From Gordonia rubripertincta (GTDB lineage: Bacteria > Actinomycetota > Actinomycetes > Mycobacteriales > Mycobacteriaceae): a stretch of DNA of 64,000 nucleotides. The translations under genes and the position numbers were made by a program. How positions within the stretch are numbered: position 1 is the first letter of the stretch; every line of letters begins with the position of its first letter. Location: positions 3,100,001 to 3,164,000 of the forward strand of contig NZ_CP136136.1 in the NCBI RefSeq assembly GCF_038024875.1, given 5' to 3'. The notes beneath the pieces were generated by a model. It ran no database searches and had not been told where the DNA came from. It saw nothing but the letters and a program-made list of their open reading frames with translations. Shown here piece by piece: positions 25,357-33,880 of the stretch.

Positions 25357-26160
25357 CTACAGCTCGCCGATGATCTGGGCGAGCAGTTCGCCCATACGCG
25401 TCGCCGATGCACGCCCGACCTCGAGTACCTCGGCGTGACTGAGGTGTTCACCGGTCATGCCGGCGGCCAGGTTGGTCACCAGCGAGACCCCGAGGACCTC
25501 GAGCCCCGCGGCACGTGCGGCGATCGTCTCGTGCACCGTCGACATGCCGACCAGGTCGGCGCCCAGCGTGCGCAGCATCCGGATCTCGGCCGGTGTCTCG
25601 TAATGGGGGCCCGGCAGGCCGGCGTAGACACCCTCGGCGAGGGAGGGGTCGACGCTCCGCGCGATCTCGCGCAGGCGCGGGGAGTAGGCGTCGACCAGGT
25701 CGACGAACCGTGCGCCGGCCAGCGGGGAACGCGCGGTCAGGTTGAGGTGATCGGAGATCAGGATCGGCTGGCCCACGGACATGTCCTCGCGCAGACCGCC
25801 GGCCGCGTTGGTGAGCACAACGGTGTGGACGCCGGCCGCCGCCGCGGTCCGCACCGGATGCACGACCCGCGCGAGGTCGTGGCCCTCGTAGGCGTGAATC
25901 CGGCCGAGCATCAACAAAACTCGACGGTCTCCGACCCGGACGGAATGGATCACGCCACCGTGGCCGGCGGCCTTGGGAGGGGTGAAGCCGGGGATCGACG
26001 ACATCGGTAGCGAACGGATCGGTGCACCGAACGCATCGGCCGCCGGGGCCCACCCGGAACCGAGGATCACGGCCACATCGTGTGCGGCGGCGTCGGTCTC
26101 GGCGGCGATGGTGGCGGCCGCGACGAGGGCTGCGGCGTCGGCGTCGGCAGTGGGATCCAT
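25357..26160 (-). CDS. deoD: Purine nucleoside phosphorylase (trimeric type)
   Basis: A 267-residue enzyme that splits inosine and guanosine with phosphate. The phosphate-binding start is VILGSGWAPAADAF. Other PNP family motifs are LLMLGRIHAYEGHD, VVLTNAAGGLRED, and MSTVHETIAARAAGLEVLGV, followed by SLVTNLAAG. The length and HxYEGH motif match the trimeric class (PunA-like) rather than the hexameric E. coli DeoD; I use the symbol of mycobacterial annotation. It links adenosine deaminase to the base pool and the purine catabolic genes at 54-60 kb. The gap of about 100 bases to the divergent enoyl-CoA hydratase contains both promoters. Confidence 0.95.
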   Translation of the reverse strand: MDPTADADAAALVAAATIAAETDAAAHDVAVILGSGWAPAADAFGAPIRSLPMSSIPGFTPPKAAGHGGVIHSVRVGDRRVLLMLGRIHAYEGHDLARVVHPVRTAAAAGVHTVVLTNAAGGLREDMSVGQPILISDHLNLTARSPLAGARFVDLVDAYSPRLREIARSVDPSLAEGVYAGLPGPHYETPAEIRMLRTLGADLVGMSTVHETIAARAAGLEVLGVSLVTNLAAGMTGEHLSHAEVLEVGRASATRMGELLAQIIGEL

Positions 26161-26249
26161 GCGCCAACCCTAAACGGTGACCCCGACGCCGGTGCGGCAC
26201 CGCGGCGTCGTGCGAGCGCCGTGCCCGAAGAGGACGCGCCGCGGAGCGA

Positions 26250-26255
26250 TAAGGT
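26250..26255 (+). promoter_or_regulatory. -10 element TAAGGT, leaderless start of enoyl-CoA hydratase gene
   Basis: TAAGGT ends 6 bases before the ATG at 26262. No Shine-Dalgarno sequence fits, so transcription probably starts at or just before the ATG. Confidence 0.45.
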
Positions 26256-26261
26256 CTGTTC

Positions 26262-26963
26262 ATGCCATATCTCAACGAGGTCGGGGAGGTCGTCGAACTC
26301 CATCTCGGGGCCCAGGGCGCCGAGCTCGACGAGTCGAACCCCGAGAACCGCTTCCGTCTGGAATGGCTCGACGAGGTGGAACGGCTGCTCGCGGAGGTGA
26401 GCGCCGACCCGAAGCGTCCGCTGGTGCTGACCGCGACCGGCAAATTCTTCTCCAACGGGCTCGACACCGACCACATCTTCGCCGCGCCGGATCAGCTGCC
26501 CGCATACCTCGACCGTGTGCACGCGCTGTACGCAACGATCCTCACCCTCCCGGTCCCGACGGTCGCGGCGGTCAACGGTCATGCCTTCGGCGCCGGCGCA
26601 ATGCTCGCCCTCTGTGCCGACCACCTGGTCATGCGCACCGAACGCGGTTTCTGGTCGCTGCCCGAGGCGGCCCTGAACATGCCGTTCACCCGCGGCATGT
26701 CGACGCTCCTGCGCACGCGGCTCACCGACCGGACCGCGACCGAGGCGATGTACACCAGCCGGCGATACGGCGCTGCCGACGCGGTGGCCGCCGGCATCGT
26801 CGACGAGGCGGTGGAGGCGGATCGACTGGCCGCCCGCGCCGCCGAGATCGCCACCGCCCGTGCGGCGACCGTGGGACCCAACCTCGCGCTGATCAAGCGG
26901 GGACTCCGCGGACCGCTGCTCACCGACCTCGCCGTCCCGACTCCCGCCGGGGTCCTGTCGTGA
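26262..26963 (+). CDS. Enoyl-CoA hydratase/isomerase family protein
   Basis: A 233-residue crotonase-fold protein. Oxyanion-hole segments are present as ATGKFFSNGLDTDHIF and VNGHAFGAGAMLALCAD. At 233 residues it lacks part of the usual C-terminal trimerisation extension. The residues after the second loop (FWSLPEAALNMPFTRGM) resemble delta3,delta2-enoyl-CoA isomerases more than true hydratases: the usual hydratase Glu pair is not obvious. It is coupled to an M20 hydrolase by a GTGA overlap, a pairing I cannot explain biochemically. Confidence 0.85.
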   Translation: MPYLNEVGEVVELHLGAQGAELDESNPENRFRLEWLDEVERLLAEVSADPKRPLVLTATGKFFSNGLDTDHIFAAPDQLPAYLDRVHALYATILTLPVPTVAAVNGHAFGAGAMLALCADHLVMRTERGFWSLPEAALNMPFTRGMSTLLRTRLTDRTATEAMYTSRRYGAADAVAAGIVDEAVEADRLAARAAEIATARAATVGPNLALIKRGLRGPLLTDLAVPTPAGVLS

Positions 26964-28195
26964 CCGGTGTGAGTGTGGACGGCCTGCCCGACGCGTCGAA
27001 GATCATCGACGCGTGGCTGGACGCGAACGGTCCTGAGCTGGTCGCCTGGCGGCGTGACATCCACGCCCACCCCGAGCTGTCCCGGCAGGAGGTGCGCACC
27101 ACCGAACTGGTGATGGCCGAGCTGTCGGCGGTGGGACTCACCCCGCGTCGGCTCCCACTGGGCACCGGCGTCGTCTGCGACCTCGGGCCGGCCGGTGAAC
27201 CGCGGATCGGCCTGCGGGCCGACATGGACGCGCTCCCGGTCACCGAACACACCGGCCTCCCGTTCACCTCGACGGTCGAGGGCGCGTCCCACTCCTGCGG
27301 ACACGACGCCCATACCGCGATCCTGATCGGCGTGGCCAAGCTCCTGGCCTCGGCCGGACCGCTCCCGGTGGGAGTCCGGCTGATCTTCCAGGCGGCCGAG
27401 GAGGTCATGCCGGGCGGTGCGCTCGACGCCATCGAGGCCGGCGTGACCAGCGGACTCGGACGCATCTTCGCGCTGCACTGCGATCCGCGTCTGCCCGTCG
27501 GCACCGTCGGCCTGCGGTCGGGTCCGCTGACCTCGGCGGCCGACCACATCGACCTGCAACTCCACTCCGCGGGCGGCCACACGTCCCGTCCACATCTGAC
27601 CGGCGACCTGATCTACGCGATGGGCACCGTGATCACCGGACTGCCCGGGGTGCTGTCGCGGCGCGTCGACCCGCGCTCGGGAACGGTGATGGTGTGGGGT
27701 GCGGCCAACGCCGGCAGCGCCGCCAACGCCATCCCGCAGGAGGGCCGGATGCGCGGCACGGTGCGCACCGGCGACCACGGCACCTGGGCGACGCTGGAGC
27801 CGCTGGTCCGCAGCGTCGTCGGTGAGCTCCTCGCGCCGCTCGGCGTGCGCTACGACCTCTCCTACTTCCGGGGTGTCCCACCAGTGGTCAACGACGAGGT
27901 CGCCGTGGGCATGCTCGAACGCGCGGTCGCCGCGATCGGTCCCGACGCCGTCGCCGCCACGCCGCAGTCACCCGGCGGCGAGGACTTCTCCTGGTACCTC
28001 GAACAGGTCCCGGGCGCGATGGCGCGCCTCGGCGTCTGGGACGGTTTCGGCCCGCAGGTCGATCTGCACGCACCGAACTTCGACCTCGATGAACGTGCCC
28101 TGGCGATCGGCGTCCGCACGCTGGCAGGCGTCGTCCTCAACGCGCGCAGCGCCGCCGGCGAACCGCTGGAGCTCACGCCGCCGTTCGCGCCCTAG
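26960..28195 (+). CDS. M20-family amidohydrolase (AmiA/HipO type)
   Basis: A 411-residue zinc amidohydrolase starting at GTG 26960. The metal site motifs are LRADMDALPVTEHTGLPF and ASHSCGHDAHTAILIGVAK, then AAEEVMPGGALDAIEAG with the catalytic Glu pair, and PQSPGGEDFSWYLEQVPGA near the C-terminus. The central lid/dimerisation domain spans about residues 190-305. Related enzymes deacylate N-acyl amino acids or hydrolyse amide-linked conjugates. The mycobacterial counterparts AmiA1/AmiB1 occupy the same place between the PNP and lpdA. Substrate unknown. Confidence 0.9.
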   Translation: MTGVSVDGLPDASKIIDAWLDANGPELVAWRRDIHAHPELSRQEVRTTELVMAELSAVGLTPRRLPLGTGVVCDLGPAGEPRIGLRADMDALPVTEHTGLPFTSTVEGASHSCGHDAHTAILIGVAKLLASAGPLPVGVRLIFQAAEEVMPGGALDAIEAGVTSGLGRIFALHCDPRLPVGTVGLRSGPLTSAADHIDLQLHSAGGHTSRPHLTGDLIYAMGTVITGLPGVLSRRVDPRSGTVMVWGAANAGSAANAIPQEGRMRGTVRTGDHGTWATLEPLVRSVVGELLAPLGVRYDLSYFRGVPPVVNDEVAVGMLERAVAAIGPDAVAATPQSPGGEDFSWYLEQVPGAMARLGVWDGFGPQVDLHAPNFDLDERALAIGVRTLAGVVLNARSAAGEPLELTPPFAP

Positions 28196-28200
28196 CCACT

Positions 28201-28246
28201 CAGGATTCGACGGGTCCAGGCCTCAGGATTCGACGGGCCCAGGCCC
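28201..28246. repeat. 23-base tandem duplication at the 3' end of the GGCT gene
   Basis: CAGGATTCGACGGG-t/c-CCAGGCC(T/C) occurs twice with a period of 23 bases (28201-28223 and 28224-28246), differing at one internal base. The right copy contains the stop codon and last codons of the gamma-glutamylcyclotransferase gene; the left copy lies beyond the stop. Confidence 0.85.
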
Positions 28247-28705
28247 GGGGCCGACGTTGCGCGACTCGCGCAGACGCAAGTCCTGCACGTAGTCGGCCGG
28301 GGCACCGGCGATCTCCGCGGCCTCGGCCATGACGCCGAGGTAGCGGGCCGAGGGGAGTCCGCCCTCGAAGGCGTCGAGCACGTAGAGCCAGGCCAGTACC
28401 GGGCCGTCGGCGGTGTCGACGCGGGCGCGGATCTTGCGGTGGATGCCGAGTTCGGAGCCCTCCCAGCGGTCGAGGAGTTCCTCGTCTTCGGTGGTCACGT
28501 CGTACAGGACGACGAAGACGCGGGCATCGGGATCGTCGCGGTCCTCGGTGACCGTCGCCAGGGAACCCTCCCAGCCGATGTCGCCGCCACCGAAGGTCAG
28601 GCGCCATCCGCGTAGCCATCCGGTACCCGCCATCGGCGAGTGCGGCGCGCGTTCCGCCATCTGCTCGGGATGCATGTTCGATCCGTACGCGGCGTATATA
28701 GGCAC
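28223..28705 (-). CDS. Gamma-glutamylcyclotransferase family protein
   Basis: A 160-residue AIG2/GGCT-fold protein starting at GTG 28705 (VPIYAAYGSNMHPEQM). The YGSNM substrate loop is at the N-terminus. The catalytic acid is probably the Glu of LLDRWEGSELG, as in the family's conserved E. Members release 5-oxoproline from gamma-glutamyl amines or dipeptides. The position before lpdA is conserved in mycobacteria (Rv3304). TAGGCT lies 6 bases before the start on the minus strand (28717-28712), which suggests a leaderless message. Its last codons are tandemly duplicated downstream. Confidence 0.88.
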   Translation of the reverse strand: MPIYAAYGSNMHPEQMAERAPHSPMAGTGWLRGWRLTFGGGDIGWEGSLATVTEDRDDPDARVFVVLYDVTTEDEELLDRWEGSELGIHRKIRARVDTADGPVLAWLYVLDAFEGGLPSARYLGVMAEAAEIAGAPADYVQDLRLRESRNVGPGPGPVES

Positions 28706-29037
28706 GGATGGAGCCTAGTGGGTCGACGGCGACTCGGAAAGGCGACAGGCAGGGGTGAAGGAGTGGCGTACGACGCACGCAGGGCCACCACATGGAGTGT
28801 TTTGGAACGATCCGGACTAGGTTGGTACATGGCGCGACACCGTGTGACGGTCCGCCAGACCAGAGCAACGCACCATCCCGCGGGGCTCGACCCAGTCGGA
28901 TCTGCCGTCGGACACCACTGAAGTCGGACGCCCGTCGGTCCGGCGCCAGCCAGTTCGCCCATTCGACAACAGCACCCGGGCGCGCGGTGCCCCACGAAGG
29001 CAGCCGCGACGAAACCGGTGAAGGACAGGAGTGCACA
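28706..29037. other. Divergent intergenic region before lpdA
   Basis: These 332 bases hold the GGCT promoter element (AGCCTA, 28712-28717) on the left and the lpdA ribosome-binding site AAGGACAGGA (29021-29030) on the right. I see no convincing gene and no clear -35/-10 pair for lpdA; a long untranslated leader is possible. Confidence 0.5.
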
Positions 29038-30441
29038 GTGACCAGGATCGTCATCATCGGCGGTGGACCAGCGGGCTATGAGGCGGCACTCGCCGCGGCC
29101 GCCTACGGCGCCGACATCACGGTGATCGATTCGGACGGCATCGGTGGGGCCTGCGTGCTGTGGGACTGTGTCCCGTCGAAGACGTTCATCGCCTCCACCG
29201 GCATCCGTACCGAGGTCCGTCGTGCCGTGGACCTCGGCATCAACCTCAAGACCGACGACACCCTGGTCACCCTCCCGCAGATCCACCAGCGCGTGCGCGA
29301 CCTCGCCTTCGCCCAGTCCGCCGACATCAAGTCGCGACTCGTGAGCGAGGGCGTCAAGCTGGTCTCCGGTACCGCCGTCCTCGACGAGACCCAGGTCGGC
29401 GTCTCGACCCACAGTGTTCTCGCGACCCTGGCCGACGGCAGCACCCAGCGCTTCGACGGCGACGTCGTGCTCATCGCGACCGGCGCGTCGCCGCGCATCC
29501 TGCCCGACGCCCAGCCCGACGGCGAACGCATCCTCACCTGGCGTCAGCTCTACGACCTCGAGGAACTGCCCGAGCATCTCGTCGTCATCGGTTCGGGTGT
29601 CACCGGCGCCGAGTTTGTCCATGCCTACACAGAACTCGGTGTGAAGGTGACTCTGGTGTCGAGCCGCGACCGCGTCCTCCCGCACGAGGACGAGGACGCG
29701 GCCCTGGTGCTCGAGGACGCGCTCGCCGAACGCGGCGTCGAACTCGTCAAGCACGCCCGCGCCGACAAGGTCGTCCGCGACGGCGACACCGTCACCGCCC
29801 ATCTCGCAGACGGGTCCGCGGTCACCGGTAGCCACGTGCTGATGACCGTCGGTTCGATCCCCAACACCGCGAATCTCGAACTCGAGCGGGCCGGTGTCGA
29901 GGTCGACAAGGGCGGCTACATCCAGGTGGACCGGGTGTCGCGAACCTCGGTGCCGGGCATCTACGCCGCCGGCGACTGCACCGGCCTGCTGCCGCTGGCC
30001 TCGGTGGCCGCCATGCAGGGCCGCATCGCGGTGTACCACGCACTGGGTGAGGGCGTCAGCCCCATCAAGCTGAAAACCGTTGCGTCGGCGATCTTCACGC
30101 GTCCCGAGATCGCCACCGTCGGGGTGTCGCAGAAGGCCATCGACGCCGGCGAGTACCCCGCCCGCACCGTCATGCTGCCGCTGGCGACCAACCCGCGCGC
30201 CAAGATGAGCGGTCTGCGACGCGGTTTCGTGAAGATCTTCTGCCGCCCCGCCACCGGCGTGGTGATCGGTGGCGTCGCGGTGGCCCCGAACGCCTCCGAG
30301 CTCATCCTCCCGCTGGCCCTCGCGGTGCAGAACAAACTGACGGTCGGCGATCTCGCGCAGACCTTCTCGGTGTACCCGTCGCTGTCCGGGTCGATCACCG
30401 AGGCGGCGCGTCAGCTCGTCCGTCACGACGATCTGGACTGA
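29038..30441 (+). CDS. lpdA: NAD(P)H-quinone dehydrogenase, flavoprotein disulfide reductase family
   Basis: A 467-residue flavoprotein starting at GTG 29038 with a good ribosome-binding site. The FAD motif is RIVIIGGGPAGYEAAL. The redox-active region reads GGACVLWDCVPSK, so the CxxxxC pair of lipoamide dehydrogenases is present. The NAD(P)-binding motif is LVVIGSGVTGAEFVHAY. The C-terminus reads VYPSLSGSITEAAR, without the His-Glu dyad of true lipoamide dehydrogenases. Mycobacterial LpdA is reported to act as a quinone reductase. The neighbours glpD and GGCT keep the mycobacterial order. The predicted role is quinone reduction and oxidant defence. Confidence 0.92.
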   Translation: MTRIVIIGGGPAGYEAALAAAAYGADITVIDSDGIGGACVLWDCVPSKTFIASTGIRTEVRRAVDLGINLKTDDTLVTLPQIHQRVRDLAFAQSADIKSRLVSEGVKLVSGTAVLDETQVGVSTHSVLATLADGSTQRFDGDVVLIATGASPRILPDAQPDGERILTWRQLYDLEELPEHLVVIGSGVTGAEFVHAYTELGVKVTLVSSRDRVLPHEDEDAALVLEDALAERGVELVKHARADKVVRDGDTVTAHLADGSAVTGSHVLMTVGSIPNTANLELERAGVEVDKGGYIQVDRVSRTSVPGIYAAGDCTGLLPLASVAAMQGRIAVYHALGEGVSPIKLKTVASAIFTRPEIATVGVSQKAIDAGEYPARTVMLPLATNPRAKMSGLRRGFVKIFCRPATGVVIGGVAVAPNASELILPLALAVQNKLTVGDLAQTFSVYPSLSGSITEAARQLVRHDDLD

Positions 30442-30541
30442 CAACCGGCGAGTCCTCTCGATCGCGGTAGGGTCGTCGAGAATCCGCCCGGGGCCGGGCG
30501 CACCGCGACGTGGGGGGAGATGTCGTGACGGGGTCGTTCTC

Positions 30542-31864
30542 GTGACAGGGCCGTTCGCCCAGAACAACCGTGGCGTGTCGAACGCGCCGTCCTTCGGCGG
30601 CGGACGCACGGACTGGGCCGGCATGGGCATCGACGAGATCATCGACACCCTCCGCACCATGGAGCCCGGCCAGGCGGCCGGCGACGTCGAGACGATCCTC
30701 AAGGCGATCGACGCGGTGCGCCGTGCGTCGGAGCGGATGGCGGCGATGTTCGGCGACGACCTGCGCGGCCTCGCCTCCGACACCGCCCTCGAGGCGGGGA
30801 AATCGTTGTCCGACGCCATGCAGCGGAGTGTGGAGACGGCGACCGTCGTCGGTGAGGCCCTGCGCAGCGCAGTCGGGATTGTCGGTGCGACACGGGATCA
30901 AGAAGGTCGGCTGCGCGAGCTGCAGCAGTATCTCCGCGAGAATCCCGAGGACGCGCCGATGGTGCGGTTCGAGGCCGACCGCACCATGTCGGGCACGTAC
31001 TCGTCCCCGATGCAACGGGTTCAGCATTCGCTTCCCGAGCCCACCGGACCGGACGATCTGGTCCGCGGAATGGGCGGCGTGTCCGCAGCCGGAGGTGGAT
31101 CGGGTTCGGGTTCCGAGGCACCCCGGGGCCAGGCCGCGAACACCGTGGACGCCGGGGACTTCGGACGTTCCGGTGGCGGTGCGGTCCCCGTCGCGCCCCG
31201 CGGAATGGCGCCGGGACCGGCGGCTGGTGGGCCCGCCCCGGTCACCCCGGTGTCGTCGTCGGCGTCCTCGTCGGGCTCGTCCGGTGGTCGTGGCGCCGAC
31301 GACCCCGACGGTCTTCTCCGCGGCGGCCAGGGGACCCCGGGCGGCACCACACCCGGTCTCGCCGGCTCCGGTCGGACGGGGTTCGGCGGCGAATCCCGTT
31401 CTGGGGGAACGAGTTCCGGTTCAGGAGCCGGCGGAGGGCCGATCCCGGTCGTCGGGCCACTCCCGCTGTCGCCGTCGTCGCCGGGGGTTGCGACGCCCGC
31501 AACGTCGACGCCGCCGGCCGCGAGCGCCGCGGCACCGCGGGCCGGGACCACCCCACCGGTGGGTCCGGCCGGCGCACCGCCGATGGGCCGTCGACCCGGG
31601 GCCGACAACGACGACCAGCACAAGGCTGCGCCCTATCTGCACAACCGTGAGCACGGCGCTGAGATCGTCGGCGATCTGCCGCTGGTCGGGCCGCCGGTCA
31701 TCGGCGACTGGATCCCCCAGCGGGCCTCGACCCCGTCCGAGACCCCGGCCTTCCGGCCCACGCCGGGGGAGGCGCTCACCCCGTCGGATCGGGCGCCGGG
31801 CACCTCCGACACGCGCACCGACGGCGACGAATCGTCGCCGAACACGCGGGGCCGGACATGCTGA
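30542..31864 (+). CDS. Type VII secretion substrate-like protein, Pro/Gly/Ser-rich C-terminus
   Basis: A 440-residue protein starting at GTG 30542. Residues 1-150 are mostly helical (GIDEIIDTLRTMEPGQAAGD, then DAVRRASERMAAMFGDDLRG). There is no Sec signal, as in ESX-exported PPE/EspB-like proteins. Residues 170-350 are low-complexity Gly/Ser/Pro. The last 80 residues include DQHKAAPYLHNREHGAEIVG followed by DLPLVGPPVIGDW, a compact motif that I recall at the C-terminus of putative ESX proteins in Gordonia, Rhodococcus and Nocardia. The next gene overlaps it by 7 bases. Export route and function are inference. Confidence 0.8.
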   Translation: MTGPFAQNNRGVSNAPSFGGGRTDWAGMGIDEIIDTLRTMEPGQAAGDVETILKAIDAVRRASERMAAMFGDDLRGLASDTALEAGKSLSDAMQRSVETATVVGEALRSAVGIVGATRDQEGRLRELQQYLRENPEDAPMVRFEADRTMSGTYSSPMQRVQHSLPEPTGPDDLVRGMGGVSAAGGGSGSGSEAPRGQAANTVDAGDFGRSGGGAVPVAPRGMAPGPAAGGPAPVTPVSSSASSSGSSGGRGADDPDGLLRGGQGTPGGTTPGLAGSGRTGFGGESRSGGTSSGSGAGGGPIPVVGPLPLSPSSPGVATPATSTPPAASAAAPRAGTTPPVGPAGAPPMGRRPGADNDDQHKAAPYLHNREHGAEIVGDLPLVGPPVIGDWIPQRASTPSETPAFRPTPGEALTPSDRAPGTSDTRTDGDESSPNTRGRTC

Positions 31865-32298
31865 GCCGGGTCGACCGGCTGCCCGGGGGCGTCGCCCGGC
31901 TCGCCTCCGCCGTACCCGACGAGGACATCGTCCGGTGCCTGCACCTCCTCGTTGCCACGGTGATCGACGTGACAGGCGCGTCGACGCCCGAGATCCGCGA
32001 CGTGATCCGGCAATGGCGCCAGCAGGGAAGTGCCGACCCAGCGGGCGTGGGCGCGTTGAGAGTGGTCGCCGCACAACAGGATTTCGACTCGTTCGCGCAC
32101 CAGCGGCGCGGCGACGTCGACGCCCAGCTGGACAGCTTCCGGCGGGCCCGGGCGCTCGACTGTGTCCTCGCCGCCATGTCGGTGTCGACGACGGCCGAGG
32201 CTCCGCGAACGGCCCTGCGGGAGGCGGCCTACGAGGCCGCCGCGGCCCTCGGCGGCAGTGCGGGCGTCGTCGGCGTCCTTGCCGATTTCGTCGTCTGA
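31858..32298 (+). CDS. Small helical protein coupled to the ESX-like gene
   Basis: A 146-residue alpha-helical protein starting at ATG 31858, overlapping the upstream gene. No signal, membrane helix or enzyme motif is visible. Sequence features are VIDVTGASTPEIRDVIRQW and a C-terminal Ala-rich helix, EAAYEAAAALGGSAGVVGVL. Translational coupling to an ESX-like protein suggests a dedicated partner such as a chaperone or co-secreted protein. I do not recognise the family. Confidence 0.7.
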   Translation: MLSRVDRLPGGVARLASAVPDEDIVRCLHLLVATVIDVTGASTPEIRDVIRQWRQQGSADPAGVGALRVVAAQQDFDSFAHQRRGDVDAQLDSFRRARALDCVLAAMSVSTTAEAPRTALREAAYEAAAALGGSAGVVGVLADFVV

Positions 32299-32331
32299 AT
32301 CACGCCGGACCGGTGAATCACGCCAGACCGA
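32296..32331. repeat. 18-base tandem duplication at the 3' end of glpK
   Basis: TGAATCACGCCGGACCGG (32296-32313) and TGAATCACGCCAGACCGA (32314-32331) are adjacent copies with two mismatches. The right copy holds the glpK stop and its last three codons. The period of 18 keeps the frame, so the left copy encodes a second in-frame stop. Confidence 0.8.
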
Positions 32332-33826
32332 AGCTGTGCTCGACGGCCCGGTTCCACTCGGCGTACAGGCGGTCCCGTTCCTCCTCGGCCATGGTCGGCT
32401 TCCACCGCTTGTCCTCGGCCCAGTTGGCGCGGATGTCGTCCTCGCTCTCCCAGAACCCCACGGCCAGACCGGCGGCGTAGGCCGCGCCCAGCGCGGTGGT
32501 CTCGTTGACCACGGGCCGCACGACCGGGACGTCGAGGATGTCGGCCTGGAACTGCATGAGCAATTCGTTGACCACCATCCCGCCGTCGACCTTGAGTGTG
32601 GACAGCTCCATCCCGGCGTCGGCCTGCATCGCCTCGATGACCTCGCGGGTCTGGAAGGCGCTGGCCTCCAGTGCCGCCCGCGCCAGATGCCCCTTGTTGA
32701 CGAAGCGGGTCAGGCCGACGATCACGCCGCGGGCATCCGAACGCCAGCGCGGCGCGAACAGACCGGAGAACGCCGGGACGAAGTATGCGCCGCCGTTGTC
32801 GTCGACCTCCGCGGCCAGCCTCTCGACATCCGCCGCCTCCGAGAAGAGGCCGAGATTGTCTCGCAGCCACTGGATGAGCGATCCGGTAACGGCGATCGAC
32901 CCTTCGAGCGCGTACCGCGCCTCCTGGTCGCCGATGCGGTAGCAGACCGTCGTCAGCAGGCCGTGCTCGCTGAAGACCGGCTCGGTGCCGGTGTTGAGTA
33001 ACAGGAAGTTCCCGGTCCCGTAGGTGTTCTTGGCCTCGCCGGGGTTCAGACAGGCCTGACCGAAGGTGGCGGCCTGCTGGTCGCCGAGGATACCGGTCAG
33101 CGGGACGCCGGGCAGTGGGCCGTTGCCGCGCAGCGAGCCGAATTCGCCGGACGAGCTGCGGATCTCGGGCAGCATGGACATCGGGATGCCCATCTCCGCG
33201 CAGATCTCCTCATCCCAACTCAATGTCCGCAGATCCATGAGCATGGTGCGTGAGGCGTTGGTGACGTCGGTGACGTGCTGCCCGCCGTCGACACCGCCGG
33301 TCATGTTCCATGCGATCCAGGAATCCATTGTGCCGAAGCATAATTCACCAGCCTCGGCGCGCTCGCGCAGACCGTCGACGTTGTCGAGCAGCCAGCGGAT
33401 CTTGGGCCCGGCGAAGTAGGTGGAGAGCGGCAGGCCGGTGCGTTCGCGGAAACGGTCGTCGCCCACGTCGCCCGCGAGTTCCCTGCACACGTCACCGGTG
33501 CGGGTGTCCTGCCAGACAATCGCGTTGTGGACCGGCTTCCCGGACTCGCGGTCCCAGATCACCGTGGTCTCGCGCTGATTGGTGATGCCGCAGGCGACGA
33601 TGTCCCTGGCGGTCAACTCGGCCGAGGCCAGCGCGCCGGCACCCACGCGGCGGGTGTTGCGCCAGATCTCGGCGGCGTCGTGTTCGACCCAGCCGGCCCG
33701 CGGGAAGATCTGCTCGTGTTCGAGTTGTTCGACGCCGACGACGCGTCCCTTGTGGTCGAAGATCATCGCCCGGGTGGAGGTGGTCCCCTGGTCGATCGCC
33801 GCCACGTATTTGCCTGAACTGCCCAC
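32318..33826 (-). CDS. glpK: Glycerol kinase
   Basis: A 502-residue FGGY kinase that makes glycerol 3-phosphate. I chose GTG 33826 (VGSSGKYVAAIDQGTTSTR). The ATP-site DQGTTSTRAMIFD and glycerol contacts ITNQRETTVIWDRESGKPVH are present. Further features are GILGDQQAATFGQACLNPGE and the FGGY C-terminal signature region LKVDGGMVVNELLMQFQADI, all family-typical and intact. It is divergent from glpD across a gap of 54 bases, so uptake product and next enzyme are probably induced together. No facilitator gene (glpF) is in the window. Confidence 0.97.
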   Translation of the reverse strand: MGSSGKYVAAIDQGTTSTRAMIFDHKGRVVGVEQLEHEQIFPRAGWVEHDAAEIWRNTRRVGAGALASAELTARDIVACGITNQRETTVIWDRESGKPVHNAIVWQDTRTGDVCRELAGDVGDDRFRERTGLPLSTYFAGPKIRWLLDNVDGLRERAEAGELCFGTMDSWIAWNMTGGVDGGQHVTDVTNASRTMLMDLRTLSWDEEICAEMGIPMSMLPEIRSSSGEFGSLRGNGPLPGVPLTGILGDQQAATFGQACLNPGEAKNTYGTGNFLLLNTGTEPVFSEHGLLTTVCYRIGDQEARYALEGSIAVTGSLIQWLRDNLGLFSEAADVERLAAEVDDNGGAYFVPAFSGLFAPRWRSDARGVIVGLTRFVNKGHLARAALEASAFQTREVIEAMQADAGMELSTLKVDGGMVVNELLMQFQADILDVPVVRPVVNETTALGAAYAAGLAVGFWESEDDIRANWAEDKRWKPTMAEEERDRLYAEWNRAVEHSFGLA

Positions 33827-33843
33827 GCCGTCAGTGTCGCACG

Positions 33844-33872
33844 TTGTGGTGCGGCCCGAGATCAATTAGGCT
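33844..33872 (+). promoter_or_regulatory. glpD promoter, leaderless
   Basis: TTGTGG (33844-33849), a 17-base spacer and TAGGCT (33867-33872) form a sigma-A-type promoter; the -10 ends 8 bases before the glpD ATG at 33881, with no ribosome-binding site between. The whole 54-base gap is shared with divergent glpK. Confidence 0.6.
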
Positions 33873-33880
33873 CGGCGAAC

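Noticed and set aside
28597..30819. A 740-codon open frame on the minus strand across lpdA
   Set aside because: It is the antisense shadow of lpdA in high-GC DNA. It has low-complexity charged composition and no recognisable domain, while the plus strand encodes a full flavoprotein.
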